Source: Magnolia sinica
Taxonomy: Eukaryota > Streptophyta > Magnoliopsida > Magnoliales > Magnoliaceae
Direction of reading: 5' to 3'
NCBI RefSeq assembly: GCF_029962835.1
Contig: NC_080581.1
Span: 23,264,001 to 23,328,000, forward strand
Length of the DNA: 64,000 bases
In this document: positions 1-12,575 of the stretch, piece after piece
How the letters are laid out: every line of letters begins with the position of its first letter
Numbering within the stretch: position 1 is the stretch's first letter
The notes under the pieces: model-generated
Told to the model about the DNA's origin: nothing
What the model saw: the letters and a program-made list of their open reading frames with translations, nothing else
Database searches by the model: none
Made by a program: the position numbers and the translations under genes

Positions 1-1559
1 CCACGAGGCCTGGTGTCACATATGATGATTCAGGAGTAGAGGATGCTTGAGAATATAGCAGAGTACGACTTCGAATTTGATTTGCAGTCTTCTATCGTTC
101 AGCTATCGAGCATATCGATTCAACCCTCTCTTGTCGCAAGGGTGATCGAGGCTCAGTAAGCAGATGAGTCGTTACAAGATTACCGAGTAGAGGCAGCATT
201 TAAGAGCCAAACAGATTGACAGATTGGTTCTGATGGTGGACTTCGCTTTAGAGGCTGATTATGTGTCCTGGATATTCCTGAGTTGCACAAAGATCTTATG
301 ACCAAGGCACATCGATCGCGGTTTTCTATCCACCCTGGCTCGACGAAGATGTATCGTGATATGAGGAGACAGTATTTTTGGGCAGGGATGAAGCGCTAGA
401 TCGTCAGTTTTGTGGCATAGTGTGACACGTGCTAGCGTGTCAAGGCCGATCATCAGAGACCCCCTGATCTATTATAGCCGTTGAGTGTCCCAACGTAGAA
501 GTGAGAGTATGTATCTACAGATTTATCATAGGTTTACCGAGGACTCAGTGTGGTCATGATGCCATCTAGGTTGTCGTGGACCGTCTAACAAAGTCGGCAT
601 ATTTTCTTGTAATTCATGCGACGTGGTCTTTGGACCGACTTGCGAGGTTATTTATTGAGGAGATTGTGAGACTGCACGGCGTTTTAGTCTCGATCGTTTC
701 TGATAGAGACCCGAGGTTCACGTCTCAGTTTTGGAGGAGCTTTCAGAGAGCGATGGGCATTGATTTGCAGCTCAGCACCACGTACCACCCGTAGACCGAT
801 GGCCAGATCGAGAGGGTCAATCAAATCCTTGAGGACATGCTTTGGGCCTACGTGATTGACTTCGGGGGTAGTTGGGATGAGCATCTACGATTAGCTGAGT
901 TCGCATACAACAACAGCTATTAGGCGACCATTGACATGACTCCTTTTGAGGCATTATATGGCAGACCGTGCAGATCTCTGAGTTTTTGGACCAAGGTTGG
1001 AGAGCGGCATCTCCTAGGTCCCGAGTTTGTACAGCAGACGTCAGAGGTTATCGATATCATTAGATAAAGGATGCGTACAGCTCAAAGCTAGCAGAAGAGT
1101 TTTGCCGATCGCCAACGTCGTCCCTTGGAGTTTGATGCAGGGGACCACGTGTATCTCAAGGTCTCGCCCATGAAGGGAGTAGTTCGATTTGCAGCAAAGG
1201 GCAAGCTTGCCCCGAGATTCATAGGACCTTTCGAGATCACTGAGCGCATTAGCGTCGTGGCCTATCAGCTTGCCTTACCATTTTAGTTGTCTGGCGTCCA
1301 CAACATTTTTCACGTCTCTATGTTGAGGAAGTGTGGGTCAGACGTAGTTCCTGTTATCGATTGGTAGCCATTGGAGGTTCATGAGGACGCTTCTTACATT
1401 GAGCAACCAGTTCATATCCTTGATCGGAAGGAGTAGGTCCCCCGGACCAAGGTCATTCCCTTGGTGAAGGTTCAGTGGGATCACCATTCTGTTGATGAGG
1501 CGTCTTAGGAGCGCGAGGCAGAGATTCGAGACCGCTATCCCCATCTCTTTGATGATTAA
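1..1559 (+). pseudogene. Ty3/gypsy pol remnant (RNase H tail, integrase, C-terminal domain)
   Basis: This is the 3' half of a Ty3/gypsy polyprotein. Read in frame 1 up to about 535 and frame 0 afterwards, it shows the H2C2 zinc-binding region (HRSRFSIHPGSTKMYRDMRR, about 310-370). The integrase core follows (VDRLTKSAYF at 576, SDRDPRFTSQFW near 700, LAEFAYNNSY near 893), then the C-terminal part with the RFIGPFEI and SGVHNIFHVSMLRK blocks. The frame is open only in pieces. About 15 in-frame stops occur, almost all TAG, and a 1-nt deletion near 535 shifts the frame. The final stop is TAA at 1557-1559. The 5' part (gag, protease, reverse transcriptase) lies left of the window. The domain identity is very clear. 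The exact clade (Tekay/Del type suspected) is an inference. It cannot make a working integrase. Confidence 0.93.
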
Positions 1560-1666
1560 TTGTACGTTGTATCTTGTATGATGTCTCCGATTTTATATTT
1601 TCTCATCCTTATGAGTTATGTTTACTTACAATGATTGTATAAATTTTAAGGACAAAATTTTTATTT

Positions 1667-2387
1667 GGAGGGGAGAGTTATAAGACCCATATCATAGTTC
1701 GTACCATCCCATAGGCTTCCGCGATCCTCCCGGTCGAATTCCGGCAACTCTCGACCCGTATTCGACGTTTGCGCGCGATCCTAAGCCGAGTCCTGCGTAC
1801 CAACATCAGCTCGATTCAAAACTTGTATCTTAGTGACCGTGCCGTCGCTGTGGTTCTAATACCACGACTTGCACACCGAACCGATACCCACATCAGGAGA
1901 TGTGGGCCTACATTCATTTCAAGAAAAACGCCGCCCATTGCGAATTTCAAGGAAATCTCTACAATGTGTCCTATCAATTAATCAATCACCTAAGTCAAGT
2001 ACACACCATATCCTAAGTATAACAACACATCCCTCCTTTTCCCTTAAGTCAACTCTCTCTCTCCCCTCACCATCCCTCTTTTATAAAATTTCAAACAACA
2101 CCTTACCACTCCATCACCTTTCATTATATTGTATTTCCCTTTCATATGCATTGTACTCAAAGTTTTTTATCATAGTGAATTTTGAGATGGTGTTCTTGTG
2201 GTTATTGTTCGTGGGTTATGCTTATACTGAATCAAAATTATACTTGAAATCCTCCTTGTAGGATCTCAGGATCGGAACCTGGTGTATAGATGCGTGGAGC
2301 CGAAAATAGGGAACTACGGAGGCTGTCGGCGCCGGATTCGGCGATCGAAAATTTTGTGAGTCCAGTTTTCGAGTTTGGGGTGTGACA
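1667..2387 (+). mobile_element. Polypurine tract and 3' LTR of the first Ty3/gypsy element
   Basis: The purine run GGAGGGGAGAG at 1667-1677 lies about 110 bases after the pol stop, as expected for the plus-strand primer. The LTR then runs from about 1679 (TATAAGACCC, the expected terminal TG seemingly mutated to TA) to TGTGACA at 2381-2387. A TATA-like TTATAAAATT sits at 2081-2090. The sequence changes abruptly at 2388 into the coding region of another retroelement, which fixes the right end. The left copy of this LTR is outside the window. The end is firm and the start is less so. Confidence 0.75.
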
Positions 2388-4335
2388 TCTCTAACCTACC
2401 TCCACCCAAGAACATACAGGACATGCGATCCTTCTTAGGACACGCCGGGTTTTACAGAATATTCATAAAGAACTTTAGTCTCATCTCTCATCCTCTATGT
2501 AATCTACTTCAAAAGGATACACCATACGAGTGGATTGAGCCATGTTAGGAAGCTTTCACTAAGCTTAAAGGCATGTTAACCAGTGCACCTATCATATAGC
2601 CACCCTACTGGAGTATTCCTTTTGAACTTATGTGCGACGCGTCTAACTATGTTCTTGGGGTGGTTTTAGGCCAGAGAAAAGATATGAAACCCTACGTTAT
2701 TCATTACGCGAATGAGACTCTAAATCCTGCTCAAGTGAACTATTCGACTACGGAAAATGAACTCTTAGCCGTAGTGTTCGCTTTGGACAAATTTAGGTCC
2801 TACTTGATCGGATCCAAGATCATCATCATTTACACAGATCATGCAGCGCTCAAGTATCTTCTTGCTAAGAATGATTCTAAGCCCCGCCTGATAAGATGGA
2901 TCCTTCTACTTCAAGAATTCAACTTAAAAATTAAAGATAAAAAGGGAGTAGAGAACGTAGTGGCTGATCACCTTTCTCGCCTTAATCCCTCTGATTCCCT
3001 TAAGATGACACATATTAATAACATGTTCCCTAACGAACAGTTGTTCAGAGTCTCCCATTCACCTTGGTTCATTAATATTGCTAATTATCTTGCCATAAGT
3101 TTCATACTGACACATTGGACTGCGCAAGATAAGAAGATATATTTTACCGAGCTGCACAACTTTTTCTGGGATGATTCATATTTGTTTAATATATTGTCCA
3201 GACCAAATCTTAAGCAGATGTGTACTAGACAATGAGCATCAGAGTGTCATCTCCTTCTGTCACTCACAGGCCTGTGGTGGTCACTTTTCTGTTAAAAAGA
3301 CCACGACCAAGATTCTGCAATGTGGCTTTTACTGGCCCACTATGTTCAGGGATACTCATGAGATTTGCAAGGCTTATGAGTGTTGTCAAAAGTTGGGAGC
3401 ATTGTCCCGTCGAAATATGATGCCTTTGAACCCCCATTCTTATTATAGAGGCATTTAATTGGTGGGGCATCGATTTCATAGGATCGTTCCCCCAATCCTT
3501 TAGAAATCTATACATTTTAGTCACCTTATACTATGTCACTAAATAGGTCGAAGCAATTCCGTGCAGGAATAATGACCATCACATGATCATGAAATTCTTA
3601 AAAGACAACATCCTTTCCTGATTTGAAACTCCTTAAGCTATCATTAGTAATGGGGACTCACACTTTTGTAATAGATTATTTGATAGCTTAATGAAGAAAT
3701 ATGGTATCTCTCATAAGGTGAGCACCCCATACTACCCATAAACAAGTGGGTAAACTGAGATTTCCAGTAGGGAGATTAAATACATCCTGGAGAAAATGGT
3801 TAACCCTGACCGTAATGCCTTATAGGCTTACTGTATTGCATTTAAGACCCCTATTGGAATGTCTCCCTTTAGACTTGTTTATGGGAAGGCTTGCCACTTG
3901 CCTGTGGAGTTGGAACATAGAGCATACTGGGCGATCAAAAATCTGAATTTCAATTTGGACGACGTTGGCTCGCTACGCAAACTTCAATTGAATAAACTTA
4001 AAGAAATTCAGAATAATGTGTACGAGAACACGAGAATTTACAAGGACCGAATGAAAGCATTTCATGACCAATACATTCTGCGAAAATCATTCATGCTAGG
4101 TTAGAAAGTCCTTTTGTATAATTCTCGGTTATATCTCTTTCCAGGTAAGCTCCGATCTCATTGGACCGGCCCTTTCACCGTTATCAATGTTTATCCTCAT
4201 GGGGCTGTCGAGATTTGGAATCCAGACAATGAACATGACTTTAAAGTAAATGGACATCGATTAAAGCCATTTGTTGAGAAATTTGATTTAGAGGATATGT
4301 TCATGCCTTTGAATGATCCTATTTACCAAGATTGA
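2388..4335 (+). pseudogene. Athila-type Ty3/gypsy pol (end of reverse transcriptase, RNase H, integrase)
   Basis: The block starts inside reverse transcriptase (MRSFLGHAGFYRIFIKNF, about 2420). RNase H follows in frame 2 ([18 protein letters not shown] at 2620; [18 protein letters not shown] at 2840; [13 protein letters not shown] at 2946). The integrase zinc finger is in frame 0 (ACGGHFSVKKTTTKILQC, 3270-3325). The catalytic core and tail are in frame 1 (WGIDFIGSFPQSFRN at 3463; [18 protein letters not shown] at 3859; [10 protein letters not shown] at 4147), ending at TGA 4333-4335. Two frameshifts (about 3230 and 3455) and several TAG/TAA codons make it a pseudogene. The [14 protein letters not shown] block and the PHGAVEI block are typical of the Athila lineage. 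The 5' half is missing because another element sits in it. Confidence 0.92.
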
Positions 4336-5595
4336 TCTTTTAGTTTGACGGAGGTATAAATAGGTTTATTGCTTTCATAGGACTTGGGTAGTTTGCTTTT
4401 TATCGTTTTAGGTTAGTCAGTTATATGCCATTAGGTTAGTTTACTTTCCAGTTGTTTTAGGATAGTTTGCTTTTGTTCGATTAACTCTCGTGCCGATCTG
4501 CCTTCACGCCGAGATCTCACTAAGAAATGCCTCTTGATTCTTCCGTCCAAGTACTATCTTTCCATCACTTCTCATTTACTTTTGTTGTCTCATAGACATT
4601 GTATGCTTATTTCTTTTTTACATTGAGGACAATGTAGATTTTAAGTTGGGGGTGGGAGATTAGGTTACCTAATCAGTATTTTCTTGGTTCTGAGCAAAAA
4701 TTGTGAAATTTTTTAAATTTTTCTAGAAATTCTTGTGAATTTAAAGTAATTTTAATGGCTATCCTTGATGTCGAATTATAAGATACACAATGTTGGTAAT
4801 TTATGACTTTTGGATTCAGCCATCTGTTAGATTTTACAGTTAAGTTCGAGTTATTATTCCATGATTAGAAGTTATAAATATTAATTGAGTCATGATTTCA
4901 CATGTCACATCTCGCTTACACATTAAGGTTTCAGTTCGATATTGAAAGATTAACTTGGTAATCACTAAGCATGAAAGGAACCAACCTAGAAAATTTATCC
5001 ATCATGATCAATAGAAAAAAAAAGGGAAAAAGAAAAAGAAGAAGTGAAAAAAAAAAGAAAAAAAAATGGATAAATACCCAGCTAAAAAATAGTTGTCGTC
5101 GAAAAGGGTTAGGTGAATGGTTTTCACCATGGGTTTGCTCCCTATAGGTGAGAATTCAATTCCCCTCATTGGCTTTACCTTTAAAAAGTTGACATAGCGT
5201 GAAAGCCATCGATAGAAAAATCAAAAGCAGGAAGAATGAAAAGAATAACTGTAAGGCAGGTTTTGGTTGTCCTAAATACCCTTTTTTATTATCAATGTGA
5301 TCATGAAATTGACGATTGGATCTCTTAATGATGATAATTCGAGATTACACTATACACTCATGGAACTCAATGTTTACAATTTTTTCTAATTGATGGATTA
5401 ATACTTTGAACTTGATTATGAAGTTTACCGTGCGCTTGAGTTTAGGAGAAAGTAATGCCCAACATTCATGAATCTTAGAATTCTAGTATCTGGATTATTT
5501 TTCAAAAATCACTCGAGTTTATAGAAATTGTTCTGTAATTCTCAACTTATTTTTCGCATACTTTGCTCGGGACTAGCAAAATGTTGGTTGGAGAC
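4336..5595 (+). other. Athila-type non-coding 3' region with polypurine tract
   Basis: No gene is seen. The signature ACATTGAGGACAATGT at 4620-4635, followed by a G-rich GTTGGGGGTGGGAG stretch, is characteristic of the region between pol and LTR in Athila/Tat elements. A purine-rich run (about 5000-5070) comes next. Just before the LTR, GACTAGCAAAATGTTGGTTG (about 5571-5590) leads into the polypurine-like GGTTGGAGAC. The same arrangement is seen reversed at 12576-13610 in another element. Confidence 0.7.
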
Positions 5596-7639
5596 TGTGT
5601 TGAGGGTCAAATATTGCATATTAGACCCCATTTATTACCTGAATTTACGAACATGATACTGTTTAACGGCCTATTTTAATCATGTTTGTGATGCAAGGTG
5701 TATTTAGGAGCCCGGACTGAAAAAGGGTACTAAAAGCGTGGATTTGACGCTCTAAGTCACCAAGGTAAGGGACGGACCCCAGAGAACTGAGATCGAAGAA
5801 TTTACATGCCAGAGATCTGAGAAAATCACACCACACACATTAAACGGGCCCGAAAATCCTTAAGAATGCGAGATCACAAGGTTCCTACCATCCGTTCAGC
5901 TTGAAACTTCATATATGGTCTAAGGACCATAAATTAATCGTACATGTCAAAATTTCAGCCATTGGATCCTTATAGAAGTGGCCCAACAGATAGATCATTC
6001 CCTTAAATCCTGATTTGGGGCCCGCCTGATATCTGGATATGCTTCGAATTCAGTCTCAACCCCTTAAAGGAGGAGACAAAATGGATGGACCAAGCAGATT
6101 TATTGTAAACATCACAATGGACCCCACCTGGGGTGATGCGTGTGCACCGCGTGTGCACAGACGCACTGCACCAGTTGGGCAACTTGGTCAAAGTCGGGCT
6201 GACCCAACCCTTCTCGTGCAAGACTTCCAGCGGCTGGACGTTGTCCGATCGGGTTTACCTAGTGAGCCCACTCATTGCCCAGATCAATGATCGGGACCGT
6301 CCATTCGTTTCAGGGCGTGGGGCAGACCCGAGCCATGCTTTCGTCAAATGCAGGATGAACGGCGGAGTGATTTGATATAGTGGACCACACCAAAACTCGA
6401 CCAAAACCACTCCTTTCCGAAATGAAATTTTTTCGAGAATCCAATGAATGAGGTGGATTTCTTCTAAAACATCACTATGGGGCCCACCGAGCATCTCGGC
6501 GTAAGAAAATACGCAAGATCGTGCGTCCGAAAAATCTGAGATTTCTGGGCGGTTGTGGCCCACTATTTGTGATCGGATGCCTAATCTGAACTGTCCACAA
6601 GCTTCAGAGGCCAGGGCTGACCCTAACCATGGAGAAATTCTGAATCTGAAGATGTTCATTGCTCCGAAAATCTAAGCCAAACGCGAGTTGATGCATTTTC
6701 TCCTGCGCGTGTCGCTGCGCAACCGCCCTTGTGCGTAAAGAGCTATGTAAGCTATCTTCCACCGACTTCGGCAACACCTACTCCCTGCCTATAAAAGGAG
6801 AAGAATGTGAGAGGGAGAGACATCTTGTGCACTTGGAGGAAGAGTTGGGACGTGTAGCATCTTTTCTAAACAGAGTTTTTTTTCTCTCTCCTCTGTTTTT
6901 TTTTTTATGTTCTTTTTTTTTTTTGAGAATTAGTTTAATCATGGTCATGATTTGCTAAACCTCTTAGCTAGGGCTAAGAGGTGAAGCTTGTAGTGAGATG
7001 GGAGACTCTCCTTTATACATTTTGATTTAATTTTGATTTTTGAGCTAATTTTGATCCTAGTTTGATTATAAGGAATGCCTTTAGTTTTTAATAGTTTGTT
7101 GTGACTTAAATTACAATAGATCTGCAACAGCTTTGAGCATGTCCTTTTCATTATTATGATTATGAAATTAGGAGGCCCGGTTGTTCACCATCGTCTCCTA
7201 TGCATGGTTGGATGATGGAACCCTTCCTAATGCTCATAACCCTCTCAGATGGATGTGGATTGGTTAGATTGTGTTGTTTGCTTTGTCTCATGGGCATGGC
7301 CTTGTGATGGAATCAAGTCTAATTCTCATACCTCTTATCCATTGATGACTAGATCAAAGGAAGTTCAGATTTGATTTTTAAGGTTATATTAAGCATAGAT
7401 CTCCCTGATCTCTACAAGTGGATCCTCTGAAAACCCTAGTTTCCTACCTTTGAAGTTCACAAGTTTAGTTTAATATTTCACCATTACTCTCTTAAAAGCC
7501 TTTGATTTAGATTACATCTTCGCCCAACTCTAGTTTTAAGTTACTTTCAAATTACGTGCAAGGTTCAATCCCTGTGGATTCGACCTCGGTCTTACCAAGA
7601 TTACTACTACATCGCAACCCTATACTTGGGGTGTGAACA
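5596..7639 (+). mobile_element. LTR of the Athila-type element (about 2.04 kb)
   Basis: It begins TGTGTTGAGGGTCAAATATT directly after the polypurine tract and ends GGGGTGTGAACA at 7628-7639. The last 100 bases (CCTGTGGATTCGACCTCGGT and ACTTGGGG blocks) are the usual end of Athila/Tat LTRs and match the reversed LTR end at 11214-11290. The LTR is intact in outline and has a TATA box at 6790. The middle part (6000-6650) has the GGGCCCACC composition of the local foldback repeats, so an old insertion inside the LTR is possible. Confidence 0.7.
6790..6798 (+). promoter_or_regulatory. TATA box inside the Athila-type LTR
   Basis: TATAAAAGG lies in a GC-richer context, followed about 40 bases later by CATCTTGTGCACTTGG. 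This is the position expected for the element's own promoter at the U3/R border. No transcript data are available. Confidence 0.5.
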
Positions 7640-8838
7640 TCCATAACCCTAACGAATGACTTAATATGCTTATTCCAAACCCCGTGTTAGGACCATCACT
7701 TTGGGTTAGTTGATCCAGTGAGTCCTTTTTGTGGGCCATGGATTGACTTTGTTATTTAAATGGACTTTTTTCTTTTTTTAAAGTCGATACATTGAGTGAT
7801 CATGAGCCTTTACCTTTAGGGTTGCTTTTAATCATTATTGTTAAGATCTAAAATGCCTATTATGGGCATGCCATTTAGATTGTTCATTAGATGGATGATT
7901 AAGTGTCTAGATTTAATCACATGGACCTTAGCATTAGATAATGACGGTCCATCTACATGGATCATGATGTAAGATTTGATTGTCCACTTATAGAGTTTGT
8001 AGATTCTATCTAGATCCCCCATCTTGTAAATATTTTGACTAGATTTGTAATGCCCATTTTTTATGTAAAGATCATATAAATACAATTTTGATTAGGCCCA
8101 GTTGCGAGCCCTTTACTCATCCTCTAGAGCTGACACAGACTGTTGGAATAGGAAAGTAAAGCATAATTGTCTGTTCCTCTTTAGAGTGCTCATCTTTCAG
8201 CGGTCGATGTCAATCAGTTATTGGACTAGATCAAACTATTTATGGTTAATCCCTTGAGGGCAAGATTCAAATTGCAATCTTGAAGTCTGATCTCTTGAGA
8301 TTGGATTCGATAGTTTTATCCACCACAATGACCTCACATGGTGAAGATTGTCATGAGTTCGAACTTGTGATATTGGGATTCAAAAATAGGATTGCATATA
8401 GTTGTGTTCACGTTCAATGTAGACGGTGATGAAAATGTAAATGATTATCGTTTGACAGGGACATGAAAGGTATGGAGTAAATGGTGCTAGTAATGTAAAG
8501 CTAAGAGACTCATCCACCCACAAATGTTGAGTTTCTTGAATTTTCATAATTGACATCACTTTACTTCATGTTCAGGAGAATCACCTGTATGTCGTTGCTA
8601 CCTCCCACAAAAGGAGTGATGATGATGTGACCGATTCTCTTTAGGATTGATCTGTTAGGCCCATCTTCATCCTGGACAATTCAATTAAAGGCCCCAATCA
8701 ATTGAAATTATAATATTTTTTTCCTAATATTTAGTTTTTTTTTCAAAAATTGGTTAAAGCAAGCAAATTGCTAATATGAGTATATTCTATAACCAGTTAG
8801 AATTTCAACTCAAACGCATCATGTTCCTACTTTAACCG
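7640..8838 (+). other. No gene; possibly the 5' LTR/leader of the following copia element
   Basis: The stretch has no open frame of note. A TATA-like TATAAATA lies at 8075-8082, and the copia gag begins shortly after 8839. This is where a 5' LTR plus leader would be, but I could not define TG...CA ends or a primer-binding site. The part 7640-7800 may be flanking DNA. Confidence 0.3.
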
Positions 8839-11193
8839 AGTCCAATTATCTTCAGTGGAAAGAGTCCATAGGGATAGTTATGGGGTGCATGCAGCTGGAG
8901 TTGTCTTGAAAAAACTGGAACCTCCAAAACCATCTGATGATGGTAATGAGTTAGATGTTAATCGTTATGAAGCATTGTCCAAATCTAACAGTATGTCTCA
9001 AAATTATAAAGCATTCGATTTCTGAGATAATGAGGGGTGCCATGCCTAATACAGATAAGACCATCATTTTCTTGACCGAAATGGAAAACCGATTTAAGAA
9101 ATCGGATAAGGTTAAAGTGGGCTACTTACTGAACAAACTAACTCGCTCATCTTATGACTGAAAAGAAAACATTTGTAAATACATTATAAAGCATATCGAA
9201 GTGATATATAAGATCCACTCTTTAAGCCTAAAAATTAAGGATGACCAGTTGGTTCACTTAATCATGAATAACTTACCTCCTCACTATAGTATGTTCCCAA
9301 TGAACTGTAATATGCTAAAGGATAAATAGACGTTGGATGAACTGATTTCTCAGTGTGTCCAAGAGGAGAAAAGGCTTAAAACACTGGTAAGGCACATAAC
9401 GCTAATCTAATAACCTCAGGACATGGACATAATGGAAAAAAGGAAAAGGAAAAATGGTTTTAAAAAGGGATCCCCAGGTTCTTTGACTTGTAATCAACTT
9501 AGGAATGAATCGAGCAATAAGTCAGCTAAAAAGGATAATTGTTTCTTCCGCAAGAAGCTGGGCCATCAGAAGAAAGACTGCATAGAGTATAAGCAATGAC
9601 TCGTGAAGAAGGGTAATAATTATATCTTGTTCTATTTTAAATCCAATATAATTGTTGTATCAATAGATTCTTGGTGGATAAATTCAAGTATAACTATTTA
9701 CATTTGTACTTTTATGCATGACTTGTTATAGAGTTAACTACCAACTGATGCAGAACAATCAGCATCTATAGGCAACAATGTTAAAGTTGACATAGAGGCA
9801 ATTAAAGTCTATAGGCTTAGGTTAGAGTCTGATCATTTATTGAATCTAATAGATATAATTTGTTTGCCTTCTATAAGGCGTAATTTGGTCTCTGTTTCTC
9901 ATTTAGACAAATTATGATATTCTTTTAAATTTAAGAATAAAATGTTAAGTATTGGCTTTGATTCGATTATTATTGGCATTAACTTTATGGTGGATAATGT
10001 ATATTACTTAGACTTGAATGCCTTACACGTCCATATGTAAATGCATTGCTTAGAAATCAAGAATAATCTAAGTGAAGACTAGATTATGAAAATTCCTCAA
10101 TGTTGTAGCATACGCGATTAGGCCATATTTTTCATTAGAGATTGGAAAGGATAGTGTGGGAAGAAAATCTTCATTCTCTAAACTTCTCTGACTATAAAGT
10201 ATACATAGATTGTATGAAGGGTAAACATACTAGAATCAGGAAGAAATATGCAACTATGAGTGTAAGACTCTTAGAAGTGATACATATAGACATTTGTGGT
10301 CCATTCCCTATAATATCTCGAAGTGGACACAAATAATTTTTTACTTTTATATGACTACTTTCATTTTGGGTACCTTTATCTTATAAATAAATAAAAACCT
10401 TATGTCTTAGATGTTTTTAAAATCTACAAAGCCAAAGTTGAAAATCAACTCTATAGGAATATTAAAGTTGTCAGGTCTAACCGTACCAGTGAATACTATA
10501 GTAGATATAATGAATCAGGTCGCAATGTAAGAATGTTTGCTACATACTCATAAGTTTGTAGTATTATCACCCAATAGACCATGTCTGGAACTCCAAAGCA
10601 GAATGGAGTAGCTGAAAGACGCAGTCGCACCTTTATAGACATAGCGCATAGCATGTTGAGGAATTCGACATTGCCAGAATCTTTTGTGGGGTGATATGAC
10701 TAAAACCATAGTTCATATCCTTAATAGAGTCCCCAACAAGGCTATAAGGAAAACCCCTTTTGAGTTGTGGAATGGGAGAAAAGCAAGTTTTCGATACCTC
10801 CACATTTGGGGATGTCCTATTGAGGCCAAAGTATGTAAGCCCCATATTGATTCTATTGTCCTTCCCACTCCATCAAGATTGTTGAGACTAGAAATGCTGA
10901 TTTATTGAGGATACCGAAAAAAGTTGGAGCACGAACATTAAGAACTTTATATGTAAGGAAAAGTGGATTGTGACTCCCATCACAACCATTCCAAACCACA
11001 TGGGTATAAATCCTACAGTTGAGCCTGTGATTACTGCAAATCACCATTGAACCTCCCATATAAACCACTGAGGAAGGAAATTAAAATCAACTCAAGGGGG
11101 TGAGCCATTAAGAATATCAAAAAAAGAGAGGAGACCTATGATTCCAGATGATTACATCATATACTTGCAGAAGCATGAATTTAATATAAGGGT
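8839..11193 (+). pseudogene. Ty1/copia gag-protease-integrase remnant, truncated
   Basis: Collinear copia domains can be followed through many frameshifts and stops. Gag is at 8850-9400 (NRFKKSDKVKVGYLLNKLT near 9090; QCVQEEKRLK near 9355). The zinc knuckle is near 9540-9590 and has lost a cysteine (CFFRKKLGHQKKDC). The protease starts at about 9665 (DSWWINSS). The integrase zinc region and core follow (VIHIDICGPFPI near 10276; SGTPKQNGVAERRSRTF near 10580; FELWNGRKASFRYLHIWG at 10760). The pre-reverse-transcriptase linker (DYIIYLQKHEFNI) ends near 11187. There the element stops abruptly against a minus-strand Athila-type LTR, and reverse transcriptase and RNase H are absent. Confidence 0.88.
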
Positions 11194-11195
11194 GG

Positions 11196-12575
11196 TGATC
11201 GAACCCAAGGGTTGATAACCCCAAGTGCGGGGTTGTGATGCAATAATAACTTGGTGAGACGGAGGTCAATCTACAGGGAAATTGGTGAGAATGCAATTAG
11301 AACTAATCAGGTTGTTTAGGTTTTTAATCCAACTAAGTAGAGAGAGTTTAAAATAATTAATGAAAATGAAAAGGATTCAGAAATCCTCAATCAATAGAAT
11401 TTAAACTTAATTTGTCTTCTCAAGTTGATACTTCAACTAGAAATAGATTTCATATGTACTAGTCGAAAGATAAAATAATAGAATCAATCATAACATCCGA
11501 TATGGATTAGAATCATGATAGGGTTGATCTTTCATGAAGATCTAGGTAATCAATCGCAGGGAATCAAAATCATCTAATGTATCCGGAGGCGACAATAAAT
11601 CAATCAATTTTACATATTGATTCCTTCTCCAATCTAGGAACTTAATCACGTTCAAACACAATTCAACGTGTAAAAATAAATAACTTTCATTAAAAAAAAA
11701 AGAAGTTAAATATCAATTATCTATCAAAAGTTTCATCCATTAGTCTTAGCTAAGAGATTAACAAAGCATGACTAATATCTTAAATATTAAAAAAAAAAAA
11801 AATCAAACTAGGGAGGACGGATTGATGAGGAACGTTGCCATAAGAGCTTCTCCTCACTTGAAATCATTTCTTCAACCCTAACTTGATACCTAAACACATT
11901 CTAAGAACTCCTATTTATAAGAATTGTACGTCATCTTACGCACCTCCTCAGAAAAATCATAAACCAACATTGAATTTACGCGGCCGTGCGCACTGTCAAC
12001 GAGTCTTCGATGGCATCAAGCTCCCATCGAACCTTTATCGATGGCATCAAAGATCTACTCGAGGGATCGAATAGGAACACGAAAATTGTCCAGTGATGGT
12101 TTTTTAAATTTTGGAAATTTGTCGATGTCATCGAAGATCCTTCAATGACATCGAGTAGGAACATAGATTTTGTCCAGTATGCTTATGAGAAATTCTAAAA
12201 ATTCCTAATTTATACCTGATGGCATCGAAGTCCCATCAAAGTCCACTCGATGGCATCAAAGATCACTTGATGGGATCGAAAACCTCTGAACTTATTCTAA
12301 ACTTCACTAGATTTCAATTTCTTCCACCACCTCGGTACTTGATTTCTTTACATCTTTAGCTCTCTAATTTCTTATTTCCTTCATCCAAATCTTCAATTCT
12401 TCAACATAACTTTATTTAAACTTTAATTCCATCACTTTAGGCATGATTTCATCATTGGTTTCTAAATTACCTCGGATATATAATATATTTATTAATATAT
12501 TGATTTAATCAATTGAAAGCATAAAAACTAGTGCAATTGAGAGGATAAATACACAATATTTACGCTTGATCACAC
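11196..12575 (-). mobile_element. LTR of a second Athila-type element, minus strand
   Basis: Read on the minus strand it starts TGTGATCAAGCGTAAATATT at about 12575 and ends near 11214-11196. Its last 80 bases are the reverse complement of the end of the LTR at 5596-7639 (CCAAGT..GGGGTTGTGATG block). The preceding minus-strand sequence CTAGTAAAATGCTGGTTGGG matches the polypurine-tract context of the first Athila element. It interrupts the copia pol at 11193. No second LTR of this element is in the window. Confidence 0.68.
12007..12281. repeat. Array of imperfect palindromes around TCGATGGCATCGA
   Basis: At least seven variants of the imperfect palindrome TCGATGGCATCGA occur within 275 bases of the LTR, for example 12007, 12038, 12122, 12142, 12217, 12249 and 12268. 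Spacing is irregular (about 20-75 bases). A similar array lies in an unrelated copia LTR at 60651-60930. Confidence 0.75.

Noticed and set aside
6255..6659. 134-codon minus-strand open frame
   Set aside because: It lies inside the Athila-type LTR and has repeat composition, not protein-like conservation.
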